This document shows positions 23,690 through 37,700 of a stretch of 64,000 nt of DNA, piece by piece (positions within the stretch are counted from its first letter, which is position 1; each line of letters begins with the position of its first letter). The notes under the pieces were generated by a model. It made no database searches, had not been told where the DNA came from, and was given only the letters and a program-made list of their open reading frames with translations. Origin of the DNA: Taenia hydatigena (Eukaryota; Platyhelminthes; Cestoda; Cyclophyllidea; Taeniidae); NCBI GenBank assembly GCA_036345935.2, contig JADWOT020000005.1, forward strand, positions 5,079,960-5,143,959, given 5' to 3'. Made by a program: the position numbers and the translations under genes.

Positions 23690-24170
23690 AGATAAGTGGT
23701 GTCTGGGTGGTTTGGCTAGTCTAGTCTTGACAGGTTCGTCGCTGCATGAGGCTTGCTCAGGTTGATGTCACTCCATTCAGCTGGACCAAAATTCGAACTT
23801 GAAGGTATTAAGCTTTAAAACGTTCGGATGATCGGTATCTGAGTGTGATTTTAGCGGTAAATGTGGTGATAACATAACCGCTTCGGGTCAAATGGTCTTC
23901 AAGAATAGGATAGTTAAAGCTAAATAATTTTTGTCTTGGTGTCGTGAAAACTACCCAGTTCCCTGGTCTGAAGAAAAATTTTTAAGAGCTGAAATGGAAC
24001 TAGTCGAGAACCAACTGGAATAGTTCGCTACGGAGCTGTCTACGGTATCTGTTTGCAGATGTCTACTGGATGCACATGACATTTCTACCAACTCTTTAAT
24101 AGCTGGATAGATCTCACACTGATAAAGCTAGACGAACAAACGAAGCAACAAAAAGGATTAATCACAAAAC
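23690..24170 (+). pseudogene. Relic coding segment M, second copy
   Basis: This aligns in two anchors with 20,451-20,860. From about 23,990 a frame reads A-E-M-E-L-V-E-N-Q-L-E, stop, F-A-T-E-L-S-T-V-S-V, and goes on for about 40 more codons with a second stop. The heptad-like spacing of L and V suggests a coiled coil. In the first copy the matching bases read L-L-V-E-I-Q-L-E. The two stops and the frame loss in the first copy mark both as dead. No domain recognised. Confidence 0.35.
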
Positions 24171-27100
24171 TCCTATCCTCCTAAAGCTATTTTAAGCACC
24201 GTCCCTTGGTATATGAATCTATTTTAGACCAGCGTTCCTATGACTAACGATTGCACACTTCCATTTCTCTAACATAATTCCGAAATGGGACCAAGTTCCT
24301 GATCTGGCGGATTTGCTTAAGAGAATTAACGGCGTGACAGGAGGCTGTTATCTCAAATGCACGAAAATCCGAGGGCTGGCATGGCTAGTTGTAGGGCGTA
24401 TTTCTTAGATCACGGATTTCACTGTAATAGCCGGCGCGAAAAGGTGAGTCTTAAAAGACGAAATAGAGCCTGTGTGCTGCTTTGACAGTTTGCTTACTGC
24501 TTAGTTTTTTTCAACGGACACTTAAAGTCTCTGATTGTAAGTCAGCTGGGATGGTGTTTTCAAGGCCAAACCAGCAACACCTTAACCTCACCGTATGTGG
24601 GCAGCACATACTCGGCCCTAGTATTGTGATTTCTTTCGACTTCAGGGCTAAATCACAACAACATGCACACTTGAACTTATTTGAGAGAAAATTACTAGGA
24701 TGCTATACTTCAGACTTCCTCCTGATCTTTAACCAGATATCTATCAGCCGAAAAACTAGTCAATAAATTTAAATAAGGCCAAAGCAATTTTAGATTTGAG
24801 AGCCCAAAAATAAAATCACGCTGACTTAAATGAAGACATTTTTAGGGCGGAAATGAAAGCGATTTCTGCAGCAGACTAGCACACGTCCGTAAAATTCATT
24901 TTGGGATGCTGCAGAGAATTTAAAAGCTAACTCGTAAGCAGGTAACGTTTTAGTAGGCGATGACATTTTGCAAAATGCTCAAAAACGGAAAGTAGACCAA
25001 CCAAACATCATACAAATTTAGATCTCAGCCAAAAAAATTATTAATGTACGTAAAAAGTATTTTAATTTAGTGGTGAAAAGATCCCCTGAAATAGGCTTTG
25101 CATATATGAGGTAAAACAATGTTGACTTATCAAACAATGAGTACGCGAAGTCTTTGCAGGAACGAAGACACGACTAGGAGCATTGTGCCTAACGGACGAT
25201 GTCAAGCTTGGTTTGTGGTACCCATAGAGAGAACATGAGAAAGCTGTGGAAGCTGGACTAGCCACCGGCATCGTGATCAACCTGCGCTTAACGCAGGGCC
25301 TATCAGCTGCCAATTTCGGATGTGCCACATTTCCTAGTTCTGAAAACGATGTGTAAGATTTATAATTTAAATGAGAAATTTCGTAAACTTTTCTATGTGA
25401 AGTAGATTATGGATGTACAAATTCGATGCTTTCATATTAGGAAGCAATAAATCAAAACCGAAATAACTTTAGATATGGTTTCTGCTACTAAGATCAGAGT
25501 GTTAGCAACTGTCGAGTCATGCTCAAACAAATTTTCCGACATATCTGCAATGTGCACAAACGATCCACTTTACCCGCATCGAAGCGGAGTCAGTCGACAC
25601 TACAATGAAATAAATGAAATTCAAACACATGGATTCGGCCAAACGATTGATACTCGAACACCCAAGTTTCAACGTTCTGGTTGGTGGTGGACAAGAAAAC
25701 TTCTGTCCCAACACCTCATCCCTACCCGGCAACACTGTGCAAGGTAATGGTCGGATTGCTGATATCGCAGGCAGCGCTGCAGAGTTGCATGAATAGGTCC
25801 TCACTTTACTCTATTACCTTCTTAGGAGGTAGATTTTGAGAGAAGTCACTCAGCGCCTATTTTATAGGTCTCTTAGCGCCCTCCCATTCGGCAGCTGAAA
25901 TCGATTGCAAACCTACCTAGCCTTATCTAGCCAGCTTAACAAAGGTGGCTCTTGAAGTTTTGGTGAAACCAAGGTAAAGGGCATTTTCTCTTTGTAAAAT
26001 GTGGTCTAACCGAAAAATTCCATGCCTTCAATGCTCCAAGGTAGCTTAGCATTTTGCGAACTTCTTCTTGATGCATAAAGGGGGTTCGGAGGAAATTTTG
26101 GAGCTCGTTAATGCAACAAAAGAGCAGTGGAAATAGTCAATCTGAAGGTAGCACTCATTGTCGTGGTTGCCTTTCGTCTACGGCATTTGAAAAACTACCT
26201 CAAATCCAATCTTTTAAGGAAGAACCCGAAGCTGTTTAATAAGGCAAGCACAAATTCAATCAAACAAAACCCTAATAATTTTTGCCATATATTTAAAGCA
26301 GCATGTCTTTGTCAACTACCGCATTTTCTGCTTATTTAGAAACCACAATCTGTTGTACATATGACAAGAGTTTTCGTCCTAATCTTTTCATACTTTATCC
26401 TTCCACCGAAATATCGACGACACCTTCGTTTCACATGTAACAAACTTGGCTTTATGCCTGCAACCCTATCTCATTAACAGGATTCGATGTCGGACGATCA
26501 AAAAAGAAGCGGGACAGCGTGAGAAGAATAAACTGTGTATTGATTTCCTGAAGCATTTCTTGACTTCGAGCAGGAGCGTTCTGGATTAACTCTTCAAGCT
26601 TTCACACCAATGGAAACCGTTCCTACTTTAGCGCACAAATCTTCTAAAACATGCAAAAGTAGATAATTACGGTCTAAGTGGCCCAGACGTAACTATTGCT
26701 CTTGCATCGTGGGGATGAGCGTCATGGGAGTTCTGGGTAAATATCGAAAGTTTATATCATTGTATTAGCCGCTTCGTTAATAAATACTTCAATCGTGTTG
26801 AAATATTCAAAATAAAAGGATGCTTGTTCATGCAAACGTGTCTTGATAAAATATCCGAGGGATAAGCATATTTTTCGAATGGGATGCAGTACAGATAGCA
26901 CAACTTGTAGTTCCACGCTATTCTGTTTTAAAAAAGCGCAAGGCAAGAATAATGGGAGGATTTTGTAAATTCTCTTGCTTCTTTGACGCCGTAAGACCAT
27001 TTTGAAGGTCCTACGAGTCGTTGATCAAATCGAGCAGCACAGATCTAAGATTGTTGAAGCACGAAAGACATGCAAAATAAAGTGCCAAATTTGTGATGCA

Positions 27101-27440
27101 ATTCATTTGATTTAGTTAATTATTAAGTACTTCATTTTCATTTGGATCAAAAAATGAATTGATTAACTAAACTTATTTATCAATAACCTGGTGCAAAACC
27201 CCTATGCATAAACGTAAGTATTTATGCACATGCGCATAAAGGAGTGTATCTAAATATGGACGGCGCCTATCACGATGGTTGGAGCCAAACGTGTGAAATC
27301 TAAGGTAGTGTTTCCGAATGAAGTAAAGCACATTGCACACTTATAGTCATACATTTTATCGAAAGGGATGTCGAGTTGCACAAAGCTCTGTAAAAGAGCT
27401 TATGCTGAAATTGACGGATAAGCAAGGTGACGGTACAGAC
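24170..27440. other. No gene recognised; one AT-rich hairpin
   Basis: Frames of 94 codons (24,482-24,766 plus), 88 codons (25,062-25,328 minus) and pairs of overlapping frames on both strands at 25,475-25,804 are of chance length. An AT-rich inverted repeat lies at 27,106-27,175, listed separately. Confidence 0.4.
27106..27175. repeat. Imperfect inverted repeat
   Basis: TGATTTAGTTAATTATTAAG at the left faces a segment at about 27,150-27,172 ending GATTAACTAAAC. The arms can form a hairpin of some 12-20 pairs with a loop of about 35 bases. It could be the remains of a small inverted-repeat element or simply AT-rich sequence. Confidence 0.3.
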
Positions 27441-27444
27441 CTGC

Positions 27445-27975
27445 TTAAAACCTATGCATGATTAAAATGCAGAGAGGATGTGATCGCGTGTTGGGTCGGA
27501 ATTTGAGCAATGCTGACATGCGGTTAAAGCCCACCGCACTAAAAATGTTTGCTTCTTCGCCATGTGCTCCATCCAAAGAGATATTAGAAAACAGTTTTTC
27601 TTGTGGAGATGAGAAGCTGTGGTGCGCATAAGACATCAGATGGTTTACTGCTGCGCAGAAAGCAGTCACTCCCAATGAGGGCTGTAATGATTTTTGCGCT
27701 AAAAAGAACGCAAACTGTTGCATTACTCTTACTTTCAACCTTTGTAAATGCTCACGCTGGTCTTCGAATTGTTGCCATTCTACATTCGGTCTATTAATTG
27801 CGCAGTTGTTGGCCCCAGCCGCAGTTATGATGTGCGAAGGTGCCAGTTCCATCGCTAGTTGTTGTTGGATTCGGAAATCTCCATTTGCAGCTTTATCTCG
27901 GTTTTATCGAGTTTGACACTTTTCGGTCCTCTCTTGTCTAAACTGACTAATTAACTGAACGGCGACTTTCGCTTG
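27445..27975 (-). pseudogene. Long coding-like stretch of unknown nature
   Basis: On the minus strand a 135-codon frame starts at an ATG at 27,852. The same frame upstream to about 27,975 has a single stop (TAA near 27,913), and the residues on both sides look like protein, with runs such as Q-F-R-Q-E-R-T-E-K and F-E-D-Q-R-E-H-L-Q-R-L-K that suggest a helical or coiled-coil region. Read together this is about 175 codons with one stop. The 135-codon part alone is near the limit of chance. No second copy and no recognised domain. A decayed gag-like or structural exon is possible. Confidence 0.3.
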
Positions 27976-28149
27976 TCATTATTCTATGTCAACTATTTCG
28001 TTGATCCCGTTAATTGGAGATTGCAGAGACTAGTTTTCAAAAATGCTGACGCTTCGGTTTCGAAATGTTTCTTATTTCGTTTTTTAACGATAGATGCGTT
28101 GACGAATACCAGGGAAAGGATTGCTTCAGCTGCAGTTCAGCGTTCATTG

Positions 28150-30440
28150 ATAATCAGTACCTGCGTTTAAGTGAATCTGCATAAATGTACATACAACCGG
28201 CCAAATTTCTTGGCCAAAATGAACTCACTGAGTGGATTGTGTAACTAGGTTTTAATAGGATAAATGATAATTCAACTGTTAGGCTTAAAGTGCAAAATGA
28301 CCAGCGAGATCATTGGCTACCTTAGTGCTAAACTTTTATGGGTAAGTTGTAGCGGTCCCATCAACCTGATGCGAAAAACACTTGATCCTGGGATTACTCG
28401 TTTACAAATGTGCAGTCATCGACTTTAATGTCAGGACTGTTTGTCACCAAGTTTGACAATATCTTGGTAAGGGTGGTCTACATTCAGTTAAAGGTGGGGA
28501 ACGGAATTTGTTATATAAGGACTCCTATTCGAATGAAAGACATTCCTACCCGATCGAAGATAGGTCTAACTTAAATAAAGCTCTCTGCTAAAAAAATTTA
28601 AGCAGGAGTCGGCTGGACCATGTACTCTCATGTTTGCTCAGGTTTAATAACAAGTCACATTGAGAAACTCTTTTCTTGATGCGAAAAATCAGTACCAACT
28701 CACTAGATCATGCAATGCAGAGCAAAGCTCTGAAGAGCTAATAAATGCAAAGGTGTTAACACCGTTTTCATGCATGCTACATTAGTGTATGCCGGTTTAT
28801 TACAAGACCATTGGCCTTCATTATCAGCTACGCCGTAGCATCGGAGGTTTGTTGTGTTCAATCAGTGTAGTATTTTAAGGCTGGTCTGTTCGCCATTCTT
28901 TTGCACCAAATCCTTTTTTACTGCAGGAATAAGAGGGTTTGCGATCCTCTTAGCGTGAATAAAGTAACCACATGTGGTATCGCCGAGTTACAATTGTCAA
29001 GACTATTACACAACAGGTGGTACGACACTGTGCGCCAATATATTATTTCTACGAGGTGGCGGTAGCTTGCATCCACGTTTGGCTGTGAGAATGCGAGACA
29101 AATAACGGTGTTCTTGAAATCAGCGTCTAATCATATAGAGTTAGCTTTTGTTATTCGACAAGTAGCAGGGCTTCCTTACCTCCCAAAACAGCAACAACTC
29201 GCATTCCACTCAACCTAGAAAAAAGATATTTCTTACCATTCATTTAGGAGGAAAGTGGTGCTCAAAACAAATTGACAAGAATGAAGAATATTGTTATTTA
29301 TGACTTCAACCAAGCGACTTCGTCCTTTACTTGCCCCATGACAAGATGGAATATTCAAAGAAGACTTTCCTTTTTGCATGTTACTACTATTATGAAGTCA
29401 CTCTTTGAAATTCGCGCATAAGGGTTGCAGAAGACTGGACTAGGAAGCAGATGTCAGTAAATTGTATGCCTTATAATTCAAATAGGAGGCAAGGAAGTAG
29501 GAATCGCGCAAGCAAAAAATTGGCGTGCTATTAATGTTTAAGTGGTAGAATTCCTCCTAGTAGCTTAATCTGCAGGAACACGTATCGCATCAGGCCTTGT
29601 AAGCAGGAAATCGATATCAGCTTTTGCTAGCAAGCATTATACTGAATTTTTGGCACAATATGATTCATGATTGACTATTCTTTGACAAAATTAATAGCAG
29701 TTGGTTCTTACATTTTACTCTTTGTGGAAGTCGATAGATACTTAATGTTTATGAGGTTGTTTTGTATCTACGTTCTATGCGGTGGCCAGACTGTGAAGTA
29801 AAGCAAGAATTAGGTATGCAATTCTCTAAATTTACAAAAATTCATTTTCATTTTCTTGACGATTGCTTGGTAAGCAAAATGGTCGTGTGACACTATTTTC
29901 TGACAGCAGATCCAAACTCTTGGATGGCTTGGCACTTATTCTTAAGCTGGAAAGCGAGTTCTACAGTCGATGAGACTATCTTACGATTGCTGCACTGTCC
30001 TATTTTTCCATACATCTTTAAGCAACGTTGCAATAAGGTGGATGTTTTAAATCGCTTGCACCCAAATACTCCTAATCTTTACAAAGGCTGATTGGGCTCA
30101 TGTTGTGATGGCAATTAAGCATTTGAAATGATTCAATGAGTGCTTACAAGTGCATCCACGGTAGTGCAACAGGTTCAACTCGAGTCCGGTGCTCAAGACG
30201 CCATTTCTACGCAAAAATCTCTGAGCCTACTAAGTATGTAGGAAAGATAACTAAATAAAAGTTAAATGTACCCTTTTAATTGTTAAGGCGATTTCTTGTT
30301 TAGCTTACCTCGAGGCTTCATCGCGCTCTTCAAACGACTAAGTTTGCTCAAAGTCGCACCCCCTTAATGCCTGTGGCCATCATGTTGTTTGAAATTGAGA
30401 TAATTGACTGTTAATGGACGACTAAAACAGACGAAGTCGA
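28150..30440. repeat. 2.3-kb duplicated block, right copy
   Basis: Direct partner of 1-2,300; the anchors are given there. The last clear match is TTAAGTCTGCTCAAATCGCA near 2,204 with CTAAGTTTGCTCAAAGTCGC near 30,339. Beyond 30,440 I cannot follow the alignment. The two blocks lie about 28 kb apart. No coding signal is shared by the copies. Confidence 0.6.
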
Positions 30441-31250
30441 CACAAATTTATGCTCACAAAGACGCAAATTCAATATTTTGGTGGAATGTATCGTAAAATC
30501 CAACATTCAGTAGAGTCTCTACCACTCAAATCGTTAAAATCACTGCATAAAATAATGAAAATGGACTTTCGCGTTATTCACTTACAATTCATAACGCATT
30601 CACAAACATGCCATAGGGATCGAACTGTCCATACTTGTCTTCAGGGGGTTTAACTAGGCTTGAGCAACTGCTGCTAGAACACAGATAAGTCACTTGGTGC
30701 CATTTACCTGCTATCATTCGCCGCAATGCTAGATATCTTTCTATCCTAAACACTCTGTGGATAAGTTCGAGGAGGACTAGCTTCATCCTTTCATGGAACT
30801 CGAGATATGAATAAGGTAGGGTGGTCTTCCTGCCGATTACAGTTAAATCGCGGAGTTCCCTTAACGCTGCGATAGCAGGTTGTATGGCTGGTTGCTAGTT
30901 GCTCTGAGTTGATAGTTTTGTGGCAATATGAATGCTGCGCTTAATTTATATAAGGGCTTATGGCGGATGGGAAGGGTAGATAGCAGGCTCCCTTCCACGG
31001 CTGTGGCTGTGTCAGTTTCACCTCGTAAAAGTTAACCAAAGCGATGAGACCTGAGCTGTTTTATGCATTGCAGCATAGACTGTCAACATGAGCCATAGCC
31101 TCAGTCTAGTTTATTTTGAGTGTATGAAGCCGACGTACTTGGTACACTCATCCACTAGAAAAGGCTACAGGCAGCGAGTGAGGGAGTAAGGAAAAGCAAA
31201 TGTCAGTAAAACCGTTCGGCATTATATGCTCATCAGTCAAAGGGCAAAGC
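30440..31250. other. No gene recognised
   Basis: Two short frames on opposite strands around 30,450-30,786 only. No repeat detected. Confidence 0.4.
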
Positions 31251-31740
31251 TCACCTATGCTTTTTGTTTAAGACTTTCCACCAAATGGCTTGAGTAGCAT
31301 GAGCAGCCAAGTGTTCGCCAATTCGATCAAGTGGTAATCGGTCCAGTTTTGTTGTACTCCATGAAAATCCATCAGGCAAGAACCTAAGCTCGTTTTTATA
31401 ACTAGTCACACATTTTTGGAATGATTTTGGAGGTGATGCTTTCTTAAGGGTAAATGCCATAACATCAAAGAAAATAGCTTCTTTGGCTACTTCGTTTCTT
31501 CTCTTTTGGCAGTCGTGCATTTGCATTTCTAAAGGCCGTATCTAGACTTAGCATCAGATTGTATACATACATGATTCGCACCCTCCTTTGTCTACTTCCT
31601 ATTAGTGCCATTGTACCAACTTCAATTGTAACCAATAGATTTATGATGATCAACATGCCTAGTGACGCCAACTGAGTAGGGCGGAGAAAGTGGCAATAGT
31701 ATGGGGTCGACGCGTGGGTCAGAGTTACATCTACAAGCAA
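31251..31740 (-). pseudogene. Relic coding segment K, minus-strand copy
   Basis: Two overlapping open frames on the minus strand, 91 codons each, at 31,465-31,740 and 31,251-31,526. Where they overlap, the DNA matches 6,600-6,700 and the match passes from one frame to the other, which shows a frameshift near 31,465. Joined in thought, the ancestral exon ran to about 150 codons and ended in KVLNKKHR, followed directly by AG|GTGAGC, a good splice donor at about 31,255. The part after the ATG near 31,457 is rich in K, S and L. The GC content and the unbroken length make this the better kept of the two copies. Function unknown; no motif recognised. Confidence 0.5.
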
Positions 31741-31749
31741 CCATTATTA

Positions 31750-34700
31750 CGGTGTTCATTTTGATTGTCAAACGCTAAGCCTTCTTACATTTAGCCTTGA
31801 CGACGACCTTGTTTTGTGTTGCTCTACCTCTTACAGTCTATTTTGCGTTGTCTTTTCTTGGTCTGACTTGCGCCTTTACCCATCAAACTTGCTCCTTTGC
31901 TTTGAATGCATCTCAGAGTTTCAACTCTCCGTCAATGGCACTTAAAAAGTCTTGCATTCAGAATGCAAATTGCTGACGTCTAGCTATTGTAGGAAATTAA
32001 GTGATCTTGACGTACTAGACGTGCCTTTCCGTGCAAGCCTACCTGCAAAAGCATAAACAGGAAGAGTTTTAGGCCAATGATTTTGTGGGACGAGAAACAG
32101 TAGAATGCCAGGCAGAGAATGTGAATGCGGGATCAATTTGAAGTCCACTGAAAGAAATGTCACATTGAGAAGGGTGCAGCATTTAAGACAGAAATCTCTA
32201 TGATCCGATGCTGTCTATTTGCCTCATTTCGACTTGCGCGTGGATATTTTCTGGATGCTCAGAAGGGACACATTGTGGCTCTATCAGCGCATATTTATGG
32301 TGCCGAGGTTGCTTTTATCAATGCGGAGATTATCAGCACACTTGGATTTTCTGCACATGGTAATAATGACCACGAAGTCAGAGGATGAATGCCAAAAGAC
32401 GAATGACAGCTTTACATGATCCTAAGATAAGTCACTAAGAAGCCAATTTGAGGCATGCTTATCCGCATTAGCTTGCATTCGGAGACTTTTACGATGTTCG
32501 TGAAGTGTAGAAGTGTAGAGTTCTGTGTAGAAATTTTCTTACCATTGCTGCTTATTCAAATGTTTTGACCCCCGCACATTATGTTTTATGATCGTTTCCT
32601 CTCTACCCTCTTCTGTCTCATCCTGACCTCAAAAATTGTTGATGTTCTCTGAGTATTCTTGCCTGTTCTGGCCTTTTTCTTCTTCCTAATACGCACTCCA
32701 CCTCATTTACATCTACACTTCCTTTCTACTGTTCTTCAAAACTTGACTTTAAGTTTTACCTTTTGTGTTCGTTAACCCATGTCTTCATCAATTTCCCTAC
32801 TTTCAGTGTAGCATTATCAACTCCACTGATACTAACACAAACTGTGACGTTAGCTGATGCATCTAAAAATTTCTAACGTCTTATATGATAACAAAGCGCT
32901 CTCGCTGATACTGCTGCTTTAATTCTTTCTCCTCCTACTTATGCCATGACAACAGCACTCTTTTAACAGGGCATTTATCTGTCCGTTTGTTTTAGTGCTG
33001 CTCAATTATTCATACTTTTCCACGTCACTGATGCTGCATTCTTAGGAGAGTCTAGGTAACATATCCTGTTTATGCCCTTCAACCTACCGAAAGTTCCGAC
33101 CGACACTGTCTTCAAGGAACTTTGCCTGTACTTTTACAAATTGTTTTTTTAAAGCCCTTGCTCTATTACGAATCACATAAAGATAAATTAGCTTAGCACC
33201 GCTGGCAAAGTAATCCATTGAGTTAGCTCCAGTAATGCTTAATACAAGGAGCATTAAACGCCTTCTTCATTTGTGCAAAATTATTGCACATTCGATTTAT
33301 GCCATGTTAAACAAGAATGATATCAAACATTGAGTAAAGGTTGCATCACAGTTAATAATAATGACTTCGGCACCTGCCAGGTACAAGCCAGTACTGTGCC
33401 GTTTGTAGGAGAACGTACAGTCTTGAGTATAGTAAGGATTGTATGGCAGGTAAGAGGTCTCTAAGGAAATTCAGCATTAATTATTTACGGTGATAGCAAA
33501 CGAGTAACTTCAACTGTGGTAAAATATTAAAAGGTAATCAACGATATGATGGAAATTCGACTGTAAGCTTAAGGTAACGATGGCCCTGGTTGTTATTTAT
33601 CTGTTCCATGTAAACGTTTAGATGCCTGAAATGCCGTGCGATGAGTAGTTAAATTAGGCTAATGTCAGCCTCGTAGGGTCGATAGGGCCTTGAATGTCTT
33701 TAGATACCAGAATTTCAAGTAAAAGCAAATGAATCTTCAGGCATGCGCTATGAACGGCACGGTATATAAAAGCACGAAGAGCGTGATGCAAGATATGCGC
33801 AGGCTGTGTCACCCAAAATGTTATCTTCGCTTCTTTAATCTAATTTCCCACGACCTCGCTAATTCGATGAGTAGGTGTGACCTCCTATATGTGCCAGGTC
33901 GATTAGAGGGTATATACATCGAGTCACATCCTTAAGGCACCGCTGTCATACGCACTTCTTTGACGCTCAGTTTAATACTTTGTAACAAAAAAATTTGCAA
34001 AAATAACCATCATTGGTAGTTCCGTGTAGGTTTTGAATTTATTCGATGGCGACTCCGATCCAAATCGCTAATCAGAATGGTGGGTTTAATTTTTAATTTT
34101 TGTAACTGAAACTGTTTGCAAAATTAAATTAAAAATTTAATGCACTTTTATGAATAGGAAGGGTATGTTGCCAGTTGGAGGAGCAGTGAATGGTGCAATT
34201 GAAGGATGGAAGAGCTTAAAATTAAGAAACACTTGGGGATTTACTCACAAAACAATGCAGACCGGAAAACCCGATTAGAGTCTGTCGCAGGTTGAATCTC
34301 AATCTGAGGTCAGGAGCTTGCTAACCATCTTTCACCTAGCGTCAGGTGGGCTTAATGCGCTGCCTTTATTACTATGCTCGCTTCGTCTCACATCCTTACA
34401 ATGTTGTGCATTTATGCGCTCATACATCTATCCCTTGTTGCACCAATGTATAAAAGCACTCGTCTCCCCTCAACTTTATGTCCCTTGACCACCTGCTATC
34501 CACGCGAACCCTCCTCGTATGTCTCGCGTTTAACATGCCATACCATGTCGAAGTGTCTGCAGCAAGATAGTGTAGAGAACACGATAAAAATGCTATAGGT
34601 TGATGTGGCTGCAAGAAATTACCATATATTTACTATAGGCCTGTCTCGTGATAGGCGTATTTGGCAGGAAAACCCAGGTATCATTATGCTAAGAAATCTT

Positions 34701-37700
34701 AAAATAAGAGCGCAGCTGTAAAGATGAGTTCTTAAGGCCTACCCTTAGACTATACTATAGTAGCAATAGTTCTCTTTGAAAAAGAAGTGGCTTGGCGGCC
34801 ACTTTTCACTTATCGGCATGTAAGCAAGTAACAAATAACTAGTACGACTGATTAATTTAGGGCAAAAATAACGGAAAACATGCTTGCTACTTTCTTTGAC
34901 TTGTCCAACTTGATTGCTGACTGATTCAATGCACATTAATTTAAGGGGTCGCGCTTTACCTTGGTGACGAAATCTGCTGCTGGCGGTAGCTAGTTAAATC
35001 CACTACCGACTGGAATTATATGCAAAGATATGGAAAACTAAGAGAATGAATAACATTTATTTTTTCACCTCCTTGCTGACTCCCATGTCTACATGAAATT
35101 CATGTAGGCGACTTGAATACTGTTGCAATAAAGTGTTTACCAAGGAACTAACCTGAATTATGCGTTTATGGAATGGGTCTGCCAAAAGGCAAATGTTGCC
35201 CCCGTTTGTATTTAACTGTAGAACACCATACAGAGCTGGACCATGCACTATTATAGAATCGTGCCAAAGTAGTTGAAAAAAATAAACCCAATAGACAATG
35301 TTATCCAATCGGGCAAAAGTTATCACTGACAATGGTAACTAATGCAATTGCGCATGGAGAAGAATTTAGTGTCACGTTCTATGCCTAACCTGATTTTAGG
35401 AAAGTGCCGTGTGAAAGAACTGTGCTCGTTTGAAGTGCGCATTCAATTGCATTTGCCCTTCATTCTCAGTGGCCTTTACCCCTTTTTCAGTGCTACAGTA
35501 ATGCGTCCACCCACAATATTTTACAACATTTTATGTATGCACTTAATTAATCAAAACCTAACATCCTTGAAATTTCTGACATTATCACTCGTTGTACAGC
35601 TTTATCTCGGATATCTCGAGCCTGAATAGAGTGGATAGAGTAGACCTTTAGTCAACACGCCCAATTTACTTATTGCTGAGTTTAATTTTTGACACTCCTT
35701 CAACGACTGATGCATCCATTTGATCTAGTTCCATTTTAATTGGAAAAGAAGAGTGTAATAAAGTTTTTGTTTGATTCTTATTTTTTGCGCAGTAAAGCAT
35801 CCTAAGGGATGATTTCTTAAATAAAGGTGGCTTAAAGTTTAGCTAAAGCAAGAAACAAATAGGAGTGCCTAACTACCACGTCCCCTCCATCGCACACCAC
35901 TTACGGTAAAAAAATTGGTTAAGAATAAAATTAGTACTGAATCAGCAGCACCAAAAATGGCGGCTTTAGCTTAAAAATGCGACTAGATTTAAAATAAAAT
36001 AGCACTTGTTAATAAGTCACAAGGGAAAAATTTCGTGCATGCAACTTGCTGCATGTTGTTTGTGTTAAATTATGTAAGCAAGGGCCTAAAAGGGGCAATG
36101 CAATTAGAATACCCTACGTTTAGCAAATGCTAGCATCACCTCTAGGAGTAAAGCAGAGAAGCGGATCTCAGCCAGAATTGTGGCACTAGCGTAGTCGATT
36201 ATCTAGCAAGCCAATTCGTGAGTTGAGACCGGTAGTCGAGCTATTATTCATTTTACTAGAATCTCGGTTGTGAATTTTCCTCAGTGGATTTTATTCTAGA
36301 CTAAGAATTTCGGTTGGTGAGACTCATATTTATACGAACTCACTTGGGTGCATTCGCTATATATCGGTGATCAATGAGTACTTTTCTGTCACTGAAGTTG
36401 CCTCCAATTTAGGTAAGGCTATAAAGTCTCCTTTTTACTGGATTTTTCAATGCATCCTCTATAGATGTGCTTCAAAATTTGGTTAGTAGTGAGGTTTGCA
36501 AAAATGTTCAGTCATCAACAAAGCAAATGTCTGTCTAGCAGATCGCTAGCCTTTTTGGACATGTCCTATTAATAGGATCAATGAAGCAGCTGCTTTAGAT
36601 TATTGACAAGTGAGTCGCCTTTTATTTAATTTGTAAGCTTAGGCAAAAGGAAACGGAGAAGAGACGATTATAGCAAAAATGAGACAAAGATTTGAGTGGA
36701 GAGTCCAGAGTCTAACAACTACCGGCAATATGAGAACACAGCTGGCGCGTTTGAACATCCTGACCATAGTTGGGATTGACATTGGTGCATGCAATGAACC
36801 GAATGAAGCTTGGATACAAAGGCTGTGAATGGAAGCGGTGCAAACTTACACATTCCTTCACACATCAAAGTTTCTCTCTAAAATGAAAACAGGGAGCGTT
36901 CTCAATACTCTTGATCTCCAATTTTTACGAATATTTCGACGGCTACCATCGAGGATGGCTGTGCCACTGTGAAGCGGCAAACAATCAGATGGCTCATGCG
37001 CATCACCCTTAGTGTCTTGCTGTTTGCGAGGAATGGGTGAAAGAAGCTGATCAATTGAGAATAAAGGGACGGAAGGGAGGTGATAAGGGTGATACGCTTA
37101 CAGTTGAATTAGTGGTTGTCTTGTCGGCACCTCTTTATTATGGTTGCAATCGGAGGTAATACCTGTCCAATTGTTGATTTAACGCACCACGATGCGGGAT
37201 AAATTAAAAGTTTAATGGCTTGTGTCCCAAAGGTCTTGATGATTGCATGGGTTAGCTTGCCACTCTCTGCTATCGCAAGACAAACTTTATCTCTGCGAGA
37301 GCGAGTCTTATTCTTCACGAAAGTACATAGTTTGCTGATAAGCATCACTAACAGCGAAGCATGGCGCTTGCTTTTGTGGTGGAAAGTCTTTTATGCAAAC
37401 AATTTATGCATTCAGTCCAATTAACAATATGCCTGAACCTAACTCGGGTTACCAGGTGGCGGGACTTGCCAGGCAAATCTCATATTCCAGACAATCAGGG
37501 TGCGATGCGTAAGTCCAGAATTGGAGAGTGACAACCAGTCAAGGGTTTGAAATCTGCGTGCAATATATTTTGCTCGTTTGCAACACAGCATGATCCTGGG
37601 CGGAAAAGACGAGCATAGAACAAAGATGTCATTCGTGCACGTAAACAATAGCCATAAATTTCGGATTACTTTAACAACAGTCCACAACCTCCGTATCATC

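Noticed and set aside
33729..33935. A frame with a finger-like C-rich run near 33,813-33,850.
   Set aside because: Cys spacing is wrong, no second His is present, and the flanks do not align with any finger unit.
37345..37390. TGGTGGAAAGTCTT shared with the end of relic K at 31,280, which would give a third copy upstream of unit C.
   Set aside because: The upstream bases do not align convincingly and a 14-base match is not significant here.
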